Below, one piece after another: positions 1-5,658 of a DNA stretch of 5,658 nt. The stretch comes from Oceanihabitans sp. (GTDB lineage: Bacteria > Bacteroidota > Bacteroidia > Flavobacteriales > Flavobacteriaceae), in the NCBI GenBank assembly GCA_018067265.1, contig JAGPUY010000437.1:1-5658 (forward strand), in the 5' to 3' direction. Within the stretch, counting starts at the first letter, position 1, and each line of letters starts with the position of its first letter. The position numbers and the translations under genes are program-made. The notes beneath the pieces are model-generated. The model worked only from the letters and a program-made list of their open reading frames with translations. It was not told where the DNA came from and did not search any database.

Positions 1-986
1 TCTTTAAAATGATAGAAATTCTTGTTTTGGTATTTAAAGGTATCTGGTTTTAAAACCAGGTATAAAGTAAAAGCCGCAATCGTGCTTTCAATTTTTTCAA
101 TTCTATTGGTGTACGATTTTCTAAACTTATTTTCACCTACCATTTTTACGGTAAGTTTCGGTTCTATATTCGAGATAAATAAATCGCCTTTAATTTCAAT
201 TCCTTTGGTGGTGATTGCCGAAGTAATTAAACCATCTTCAAAGCCAAATTTAGAAACTTCATGGTGTTTATATACTTCTCCACCTTCCGCTTTTAAACGT
301 TTAATAAGCACTTTGGTAATCTGACTTCCGCCATTCACACAACGATACGAACTCTGTATGTAGGAGTTTGTAGATAAAGCATGCACGAAAAACGGTGTTT
401 TATTTTGGTCTCCAGCATATAAATAATTAGAGCCAGCTAAAACCGCTTGAAGTTTTTTATTGGTTGTAAAGGAATTAATATATTCTTTTGCTGGCAGCTG
501 AAAAATCTCTGCGTCATCATAGTATGGTTTTCCTTTTTCAAGAGAATATAAAGGGAATTTCTTACAAGTTGCTTGTAGCTTATCGCAGTACATTCGGATG
601 CCTTCTTCCTCTTCCGGAAAATCTACTAATAAGTTTTTTATGAAATTATCATAGCCTTGCGCATGTTTGTATTCCTTTTCATCGCCATCAAAAGAGATAA
701 TATCAAAACCATCTTCATCCATTTTATGAAGCTGGATGCCATCTAAAATATCAATATATTTAAAGTATTGGTGTAGGTTTTGTCCTTCGCTCAATCCGCC
801 AATATAATGTACGCCAGTATCAAATATGGTTTTGTTACGTACAAAGGTTTGTAGGTTTCCTCCATATTGATTGTTCTTTTCTAAAACACAAACACTCTTT
901 CCTTCTTTAGCAAGAATGATTGCAGAAACCATTCCTGCAAGACCACTTCCAACTATTACAACATCATAATGTTCTTTGTACTTCAA
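1..986 (-). CDS. FAD-dependent oxidoreductase, phytoene desaturase / retinol saturase-like (3' end outside window)
   Basis: This is the N-terminal 328 codons of an FAD/NAD(P)-binding oxidoreductase; the family usually has about 500 residues, so roughly the last third is missing past the left edge. A dinucleotide-binding Rossmann motif opens the protein: VVIVGSGLAG at residues 9-18 (GxGxxG at 13-18), with the ribose-binding acid E36 in VLEK. GGN follows at 42-44 and FDTGVHYIGG at 55-64, a pattern common in carotenoid isomerase and retinol saturase relatives. No membrane segment or signal peptide is visible, so it should be cytoplasmic or peripheral. The start is TTG at 986-984, because an in-frame TAA at 1001-999 closes the frame upstream and the next ATG (codon 19) would cut the FAD motif. 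It begins 4 nt after the exporter gene and is probably cotranscribed. By context it may reduce, desaturate or isomerise a polyene or other unsaturated acyl chain; the substrate cannot be read from sequence. A carotenoid desaturase is the main alternative. Confidence 0.88.
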   Translation of the reverse strand, partial: MKYKEHYDVVIVGSGLAGMVSAIILAKEGKSVCVLEKNNQYGGNLQTFVRNKTIFDTGVHYIGGLSEGQNLHQYFKYIDILDGIQLHKMDEDGFDIISFDGDEKEYKHAQGYDNFIKNLLVDFPEEEEGIRMYCDKLQATCKKFPLYSLEKGKPYYDDAEIFQLPAKEYINSFTTNKKLQAVLAGSNYLYAGDQNKTPFFVHALSTNSYIQSSYRCVNGGSQITKVLIKRLKAEGGEVYKHHEVSKFGFEDGLITSAITTKGIEIKGDLFISNIEPKLTVKMVGENKFRKSYTNRIEKIESTIAAFTLYLVLKPDTFKYQNKNFYHFK

Positions 987-1001
987 TATTTTAGTTTTTT
1001 A
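984..1001 (-). other. TTG start region of the oxidoreductase, directly after the exporter stop
   Basis: The exporter ends with TAA at 993-991; four bases later TTG (986-984) opens the oxidoreductase. In the oxidoreductase frame, a TAA at 1001-999 rules out anything further upstream, and the codons between are AAA, ACT, AAA and ATA. TTG is therefore the only conventional start ahead of the FAD motif. The leader is A-rich without a Shine-Dalgarno. ATA at 989-987 is a much less likely start. Confidence 0.8.
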
Positions 1002-4000
1002 AGATACTAAGTGTATCGTTTTCTATTTCTACTTTAAAACCTAAGGATTTTAAAGGTTCCAGATATAAATTTCGGGATTCTTTTAATAATACAAAAAGAT
1101 TTGCAGTATTTACTATGTTTTTTATTTCATTTTCGGAGATGCCTTCTAAGTTAAGGATGGCAACATTAGCCTTGTTTTGTGCTGTTTCTTCTACCGAATT
1201 ACAAACCGAAATTTTATAATGTGTATTTGGTATATAGCTGTTTTTGGCGATTGCTCTTTCGTTTTCATTCTGGATAAAAGTGAAAATTTTCCTATCCGGA
1301 TGGTCTAAAGCTAATAAGAAATCTAATTGGCCAGCATCCTTAGAAAAGTGGATAATACTAGCTTTTTCGTCAATAAAATCTAAAAGCGATCTGTAATTTT
1401 TTGCGTTGGTTTTTAAGTCGGCTTTTACTTTATGGTAAAGCGCATCGCCTTTGTATCTAAAGTCTTCTAAAACGATACGATGAAAGTAAGTTTCGTCTTC
1501 TAGTTCCTCACGAAGCAGATTAAATTCCTTCTTAAAGTGTGCACTTATACCCTTCGTTTTTTCTCTAGAAGTTGCACCAAAACGTACATCTTCGGCAGGA
1601 ATTCTATCTAATATTTTTATAGTAAGTTTTTCTCTTTTGATAATGAAACTTCCTTTTGGTAGAACTTCTGAATTCCCATGAATAAGGATAGGAATAATAT
1701 CTAGGTTTAATTCTTCTGCTAAGAAAAAAGCACCTTTATGAAAGCGTTTTATCTTGTTGGTATACGATCGTGTTCCTTCAGGAAAAGCCATTAAAGAATA
1801 GCCTTGGTCTAGTTTGGTTTGTAAATGGGAAACACCATTATCAATACCATTAGAAACCGGATAAAAACCAGCCATTTTTACAGCTCTACCAAAAACAGGG
1901 GAGTTGTATACCCAATCATTTACCAAGAAAATGATTTTAGGATACTGCATACCAATTGCCAGAATATCTAGAAAAGAAGTATGGTTTGCAATGATTATAC
2001 TTTGCTTTTTAAAGGTTTCCTTATGAAGATTTATAGTGCGAATTTTAACAAACGGATTGGTATAAAAAACAGATCGCATAAACTTAGAAAGTATTTTATG
2101 AAACCACGACATTTTTATTTTTTTAGATAGCGGAATAAGCGGAAATAAAAGTGCGCTTATTAAGCCTAAAACAAATCCGCCAATACCATAATAGCCAAAA
2201 GAAAAAATGGCATGTAACAACAAATGCAAGGTTATTGGTCTTTTGGTTTTGCTACCAATAAATAATGTAAAAAGTAAAGGCTGAATGCTAAAAGAGATTA
2301 GCAAAGCAGATAAAATACCAATAATAGAAACCAAGGAGATAGAATGTAGTGCAGGATGCTTGGCAAAAATTAAAACACCGACTCCTAAAATAGTGGTAAT
2401 CACCGATAGGATAATAGAAGTTTTATGTGTTGGTAAAGCAGCTTCTCCAGTTTTATATTCGTGCAATAAACCGTTGGTGATGAAGATACAATAGTCGATT
2501 CCTAAGCCAAAAATAAAGGTAGAAATAATGATGTTGAAAATATTAAATTGAATGCCAAATAATCCCATCACACCAAGCGTTGCCAACCAAGTAAGCGCAA
2601 TTGGTATTGCAGTCACTAAGGTTAAAGAAATGCTTCGATAAAAGAGTAACAACAATAATAAAACTACAATAGAAGAATATAAAACCAAGCGATTAAAGTC
2701 GGTTTTAAGATTCCCCAAAAAGGTTTCATTCATGTGTTTTCTATCTACAACGACCGTTTTTTCCTGACTTTCAAAAGTATGTACTAGGTTCTGCGTGTTT
2801 TCATCTTGCACTTTTACTAAAGTGGTAACTGTAGAGAAATCGTCTTTGGTTGTAATATAATCTTCGGTAGAAATGGTTTTTAAAGCTTTAAAATCGGCAA
2901 CAGAAAGCGTTTTAAAGTCGTTTTCTAAAAGCGCATAAAAGTTTTTAAAAGTGGTAGGTTTAAAACCTAAGGTGTTTCCGCTTTCGATAAGATTTTGGGT
3001 CGTGTTTTGGATGTTATCTGAAGTCCAAAAAAGCTTCCAATTATTAATTTTTTGATGCTGAATTTCTTCCGATTGAATTAAAGAACCAATAGAGCTAAAC
3101 TGAATTATTTTATCTTCCTTTTGAAGCTTTTTAAGCATGGGATAAATAACATCGTTTGCTTGTAGCGCTTCGTTTTCTGTGTTTCCGTAAGTTGCCAAAT
3201 ACACCGATTTGGAAGAGATATTAGTCAGCGCATCCAATCTTTGTTGTGCATCTATTAACGCTTGAGGCTCAAAATTAAGTGTATTTAAATCTTTATTAAA
3301 AGTCACTTTATTATAGGTAAAAGCACTAATGCTTATCAGAATAGCCAAAGCAATTAAAACCCATTTGTTTTTATGCAAAGGGTACGATGCAACACGATCT
3401 ATAATGTTCTTTTTGTCCGTCGTTTCTGCTTTTGTGCGATACACTTGCGGAATAAAAAGAAGTGCAAAAACCGAAGCTCCTAAAACACTTATTGCAGCAA
3501 AAATCCCTAAATCTTGCAATGCTTGCGATTCTATAAAAAGCAGACACAAAAAGGCTAGAGCAGTAGTTAAACTACTCATTAAGATAGGTTTGGTGATTTC
3601 GGTATATAGCTGTTTTACGTTGTTATTACTGCGTATGTGTGTAAGAATATGCAAGGCGTAATCTAAAGTCACCCCAAGAAGTACCGAACCAATTCCTAAG
3701 GAAATAGCAGAGATTTTACCACGAATTAAATACAGTAAACTAACCGCTAGAAGCGCCCCTAAAACAGTTGGTGTAAATAGTATTATTGGTACACTTAGTT
3801 TTTTGTAAAACAGCATTAGAATCAGTAATAAAACGGTAATAGCGATACCAACGGTAAGTTGAATATCTCTTTTTATTTGCTTGGCATTCGCGACAGCAAT
3901 AAGTACTCCTCCAAAATATTCGGCAGTTACTTTGTCTTGAAAACTAGTGTTAAGCTGTTCTTGTAAAGCATATAAATGATCTGCAAAAGTGGCGTTTTCT

Positions 4001-4668
4001 GAAGTTTCGCTAGACGCAAAATTTGGATTAATAAAAAGCAGTACATTGTTTTTGTCTTTGCTAATTATAAATCCGTTGTGTAAGGTAAAGTCATTACCAA
4101 AACTGAGTTCTTGTAATTTCTTTAAAGCGATAAAAGATAAACCTAAAGGATCTTTTAAAATAGTTTCTTTTGCTACAAAACCAGAAGGTGAAATCAAGGT
4201 TTTATAATTGGCATTTGTAGTATTTTGAATACTGTCTTTATGTAGCTTTTGCTGAATCGCTTGGTAATCGTTTTTATCTAAAAATAAAGGCAAGTTGTTG
4301 TAGACAAAGTCTAAAGTATTCAGGATCTCTTCATCTGCAACTTGACCTTGAATATCTTTTATATATGCTTCGGAAGTAATAGAAATACTATCTATAAATG
4401 TGGTTGCATATTGGGTTAAATCGTCTGCGCTTCCATTTTCTTTACGCTGAATATTTACAATTATCTTATCGGCAAAATTAACCTGTTTTAATACTTTTTG
4501 TGCTTCGGAAGACTTTTCGCTTTGCGGAATAAGTTTCGTTATATCTTCTTCAAATTCAATATTAGAAGCTAGAAAAAACAAACCAATAATTAACGACAAC
4601 AAAATACCAATACTCAAAGGTTTTTGCGAAGCTATGCGCTTATATATGTTGTAAAATAGCTTATCCAT
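991..4668 (-). CDS. MMPL/RND-family exporter fused to lysophospholipid acyltransferase and a methyltransferase-like domain
   Basis: A complete 1225-residue multidomain inner-membrane protein. Residues 1-805 form an RND/MMPL permease: TM1 near 18-35, a periplasmic loop at about 37-265, TM2-TM6 at 268-408, TM7 near 436-453, a second loop at about 454-655, then TM8-TM12 at 659-803. Each half carries a DY pair (D336/Y337 in GVTLDY, D725/Y726 in GLGIDY), matching the proton-relay pairs known from MmpL3. Hydrophobic segments at 811-846 lead into a PlsC acyltransferase at about 870-1050, with NHTSFLD (H896, D901), FPEGTRS (962-968), RFHKGAF and IIPILIHG, so the catalytic HX4D and glycerophosphate-binding motifs are intact. 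Residues 1065-1225 resemble a class I methyltransferase with a ruined SAM site. This architecture is known from Bacteroidetes flexirubin / aryl polyene loci as a trifunctional MMPL/acyltransferase/methyltransferase. It probably acylates a lipid-linked product and exports it. The ATG at 4668 overlaps the upstream gene and has an A-rich leader. Confidence 0.93.
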   Translation of the reverse strand: MDKLFYNIYKRIASQKPLSIGILLSLIIGLFFLASNIEFEEDITKLIPQSEKSSEAQKVLKQVNFADKIIVNIQRKENGSADDLTQYATTFIDSISITSEAYIKDIQGQVADEEILNTLDFVYNNLPLFLDKNDYQAIQQKLHKDSIQNTTNANYKTLISPSGFVAKETILKDPLGLSFIALKKLQELSFGNDFTLHNGFIISKDKNNVLLFINPNFASSETSENATFADHLYALQEQLNTSFQDKVTAEYFGGVLIAVANAKQIKRDIQLTVGIAITVLLLILMLFYKKLSVPIILFTPTVLGALLAVSLLYLIRGKISAISLGIGSVLLGVTLDYALHILTHIRSNNNVKQLYTEITKPILMSSLTTALAFLCLLFIESQALQDLGIFAAISVLGASVFALLFIPQVYRTKAETTDKKNIIDRVASYPLHKNKWVLIALAILISISAFTYNKVTFNKDLNTLNFEPQALIDAQQRLDALTNISSKSVYLATYGNTENEALQANDVIYPMLKKLQKEDKIIQFSSIGSLIQSEEIQHQKINNWKLFWTSDNIQNTTQNLIESGNTLGFKPTTFKNFYALLENDFKTLSVADFKALKTISTEDYITTKDDFSTVTTLVKVQDENTQNLVHTFESQEKTVVVDRKHMNETFLGNLKTDFNRLVLYSSIVVLLLLLLFYRSISLTLVTAIPIALTWLATLGVMGLFGIQFNIFNIIISTFIFGLGIDYCIFITNGLLHEYKTGEAALPTHKTSIILSVITTILGVGVLIFAKHPALHSISLVSIIGILSALLISFSIQPLLFTLFIGSKTKRPITLHLLLHAIFSFGYYGIGGFVLGLISALLFPLIPLSKKIKMSWFHKILSKFMRSVFYTNPFVKIRTINLHKETFKKQSIIIANHTSFLDILAIGMQYPKIIFLVNDWVYNSPVFGRAVKMAGFYPVSNGIDNGVSHLQTKLDQGYSLMAFPEGTRSYTNKIKRFHKGAFFLAEELNLDIIPILIHGNSEVLPKGSFIIKREKLTIKILDRIPAEDVRFGATSREKTKGISAHFKKEFNLLREELEDETYFHRIVLEDFRYKGDALYHKVKADLKTNAKNYRSLLDFIDEKASIIHFSKDAGQLDFLLALDHPDRKIFTFIQNENERAIAKNSYIPNTHYKISVCNSVEETAQNKANVAILNLEGISENEIKNIVNTANLFVLLKESRNLYLEPLKSLGFKVEIENDTLSILKN
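994..1476 (-). other. Degenerate class I SAM methyltransferase-like domain (C-terminus of the exporter/acyltransferase fusion)
   Basis: Residues 1065-1225 of the fusion protein. The lead-in FRYKGDALYHKVKADL (1070-1085) and the helix NYRSLLDFI (1091-1099) match the segment that precedes the SAM-binding motif in relatives of this fusion as I recall them. Where those have a pattern like DLGCGYGFLS, this protein has HFSKDAGQLD (1107-1116), keeping only one glycine. The acidic residue expected at the end of strand 2 is a glutamine (Q1133, in FTFIQNENERA). Hydrophobic strands and helices still alternate as in a Rossmann fold (AILNL at 1170-1174, LFVLL at 1191-1195, FKVEI at 1211-1215), and the frame is open to its natural stop. 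The fold assignment is by alignment from memory. A structural or regulatory domain without catalysis is the most likely reading. Confidence 0.6.
4661..4668 (-). other. 8-nt stop/start overlap (ATGGATAA) coupling glycosyltransferase and exporter
   Basis: On the minus strand the exporter ATG (4668-4666) precedes the glycosyltransferase TAA (4663-4661) within ATGGATAA. The region upstream is A-rich (CACTACAAA) with no Shine-Dalgarno, as is usual in Bacteroidetes. Such an overlap favours translational coupling by terminating ribosomes; the coupling itself is inferred. Confidence 0.8.
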
Positions 4669-5658
4669 TTTGTAGTGTTGTGTTCTTTTTTTTGAAAAAG
4701 GTAAAGAATATAAAACTTATTACACCAAATACAATAGCAGAAATTGTGGCTAGCGTAAAACTACCTACGAGATATGTTTTTAGATGCGCTGTAATATCGA
4801 AACCATTTTTAAACATATCTAAAGTATAGTTAAAATCTAAACCTAAAATACGTTGTCCAATTATCGAACTTCCATACAATATAAACGGAATAAAAGGAGG
4901 TAAGCTCACGTTAGAAAAACCAAAAGCAATCGCTTTATTTAGCTTCAATAGTATGGCTAGAGAAATGACAAGTAATGTTTGAAATCCCCAAAAAGGAGAT
5001 ATCCCAATAAATACACCAAGTGCAACAGATAATGCTTTTTTGCTTGGTGCATCTTGATGCCCTAAAAAGTCTTCGACAAAGAATCGTTTAATTCCTTTTT
5101 TTTTTAATTTCCTAAATAAGTTTCTAGGCTTTATATAAAACGCTAAGATTAAAATTAAGCAAGTATTTAAAATACTTATTCTTGTGAAATCCTTAAAAGG
5201 CCTAAAGTGTGAAACACGTTCGGTTTCATCATACAATACTTTTATAGGAATGTTTTTTACGGCAACATCATTCCATGCTGCTTTTACGATCACTTCTATT
5301 TCAAACTCGAATTTCTTGGTATAGAACTTCAGTTTTTCTAGTGCTTTTAAAGGATACATTCGAAACCCAGATTGCGTATCTGTAAGTTTAATTCCGGTTT
5401 CAAACCAAAACCAAAAGTTAGAAAATTTATTACCAAAGCTACTTTTGCCAGGAACGGTTTCATGGTCCATGTTTCTTGCGCCAATAAGTAACAGATTTTT
5501 GTTTTCCGATTGCTCTAAAGCTGCTACAAATAACTGTATATCTTCTGGGAAATGTTGTCCATCCGAATCTATTGTTATGGCATAATCGTAACCTAAAGCG
5601 GTTGCTTTTATAAAACCTTGACGTAACGCATTTCCTTTTCCTTGGTTTTTAGGGACCA
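4661..5658 (-). CDS. Family 2 glycosyltransferase fused to DUF2062 membrane domain (5' end outside window)
   Basis: The reading frame is open to the right edge, so the true start lies outside the window; the ATG at 5470 is internal, since the 62 codons upstream of it hold core glycosyltransferase sequence. Visible motifs are NQGKGNALRQGF near the edge, the nucleotide-sugar/metal-binding DSDGQH at 5552-5569, GARN just before 5470, and DTQSGFRMYPL starting at 5380, all typical of dolichol-phosphate-mannose-synthase-like GT2 enzymes. A membrane segment (ILNTCLILILAFYI) follows, then a basic linker and a DUF2062 domain from about 5098 to 4691, including GVFIGISPFWGFQTLL, a hydrophobic SLPPFIPFIL segment and a last membrane helix before a lysine-rich tail. 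The enzyme should sit on the cytoplasmic face of the inner membrane and transfer a sugar to a lipid acceptor; sugar and acceptor are unknown. Its stop overlaps the exporter start by 8 nt, which ties the two into one pathway. DUF2062 has no established function. Confidence 0.92.
   Translation of the reverse strand, partial: VPKNQGKGNALRQGFIKATALGYDYAITIDSDGQHFPEDIQLFVAALEQSENKNLLLIGARNMDHETVPGKSSFGNKFSNFWFWFETGIKLTDTQSGFRMYPLKALEKLKFYTKKFEFEIEVIVKAAWNDVAVKNIPIKVLYDETERVSHFRPFKDFTRISILNTCLILILAFYIKPRNLFRKLKKKGIKRFFVEDFLGHQDAPSKKALSVALGVFIGISPFWGFQTLLVISLAILLKLNKAIAFGFSNVSLPPFIPFILYGSSIIGQRILGLDFNYTLDMFKNGFDITAHLKTYLVGSFTLATISAIVFGVISFIFFTFFKKKNTTLQNG
5096..5105 (-). repeat. A10 homopolymer inside the glycosyltransferase/DUF2062 gene
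   Basis: Ten consecutive A on the coding strand encode part of the KLKKKGIK linker between the membrane segment after the GT2 domain and the DUF2062 domain. One extra A gives AGG AAT TAA, a stop after two codons. One A fewer gives a frame that reaches TAG after about eleven codons. The run is therefore a possible slippage site that would separate the two domains, though long A runs also occur by chance in Lys-rich, A/T-rich genes. Confidence 0.85.

Noticed and set aside
44..59. Perfect 16-bp palindrome CTGGTTTTAAAACCAG
   Set aside because: It lies inside the oxidoreductase gene, has no loop, no partner copies and no promoter-like context. It is explained by the Leu-Val-Leu-Lys-Pro codons in an A/T-rich gene.
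22..324. Plus-strand open frame of 100 codons
   Set aside because: It lies opposite the oxidoreductase coding sequence, whose minus-strand frame has clear family motifs. The plus-strand translation shows no recognisable domain.
2285..4207. Three plus-strand open frames (2285-2494, 3329-3661, 3989-4207)
   Set aside because: All lie antisense to the exporter fusion gene, whose frame is unbroken and family-like. Their translations are shadows of its codons.
2254..4668. Drug-efflux RND pump (AcrB-like)
   Set aside because: The DY pairs, the fused PlsC domain and the absence of an adjacent membrane-fusion protein fit the MMPL lipid-exporter branch instead.
4686..4693. T run near the 3' end of the glycosyltransferase gene as a terminator
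   Set aside because: The T run is on the plus strand, which has no genes. On the coding strand it is an A run encoding FKKKN, with no preceding GC-rich hairpin.
5465..5470. ATG at 5470 as the start of the glycosyltransferase
   Set aside because: The 62 upstream in-frame codons contain NQGKGNALRQGF and DSDGQH, core GT2 motifs, so the start is outside the window.

Overview
The window looks like chromosome from a low-GC Bacteroidetes member, most likely Flavobacteriaceae. The evidence is A/T-rich codon use, A-rich leaders without Shine-Dalgarno sequences, and a gene set familiar from that group. It is essentially all coding, entirely on the minus strand, with no intergenic gap longer than 4 nt. 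I found no RNA genes, mobile elements, CRISPR arrays or terminators. The genus cannot be told from this sequence.

In transcription order (right to left) there are three genes. (1) A family 2 glycosyltransferase fused to a DUF2062 membrane domain; its 5' end lies beyond the right edge. (2) A complete 1225-residue protein that joins an RND/MMPL-type lipid exporter, a PlsC-type lysophospholipid acyltransferase and a C-terminal domain resembling a class I SAM methyltransferase. (3) An FAD-dependent oxidoreductase of the phytoene desaturase / carotenoid isomerase / retinol saturase type, starting at TTG; its 3' end lies beyond the left edge. Genes 1 and 2 overlap by 8 nt and genes 2 and 3 are 4 nt apart, so this is a tightly coupled piece of one operon.

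From knowledge of related genomes, this trio is typical of aryl polyene / flexirubin-type (dialkylresorcinol-polyene pigment) clusters. There, ketosynthases, acyl carrier proteins and dehydratases build an aryl polyene chain that is esterified to a lipid-like partner and placed in the outer membrane. The likely division of labour is: the glycosyltransferase and acyltransferase modify or assemble the lipid part, the MMPL part exports it, and the oxidoreductase acts on the polyene or a related unsaturated chain. The core polyene synthesis genes are not in the window, so the cluster assignment is inferred.

Two points most deserve attention. The methyltransferase-like domain has lost the residues expected to bind SAM while its reading frame stays intact, which suggests a pseudoenzyme domain. 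A run of ten A residues sits exactly between the glycosyltransferase and DUF2062 domains, where a one-base slip in either direction would soon reach a stop codon. I saw no sign of an entirely new system beyond these.
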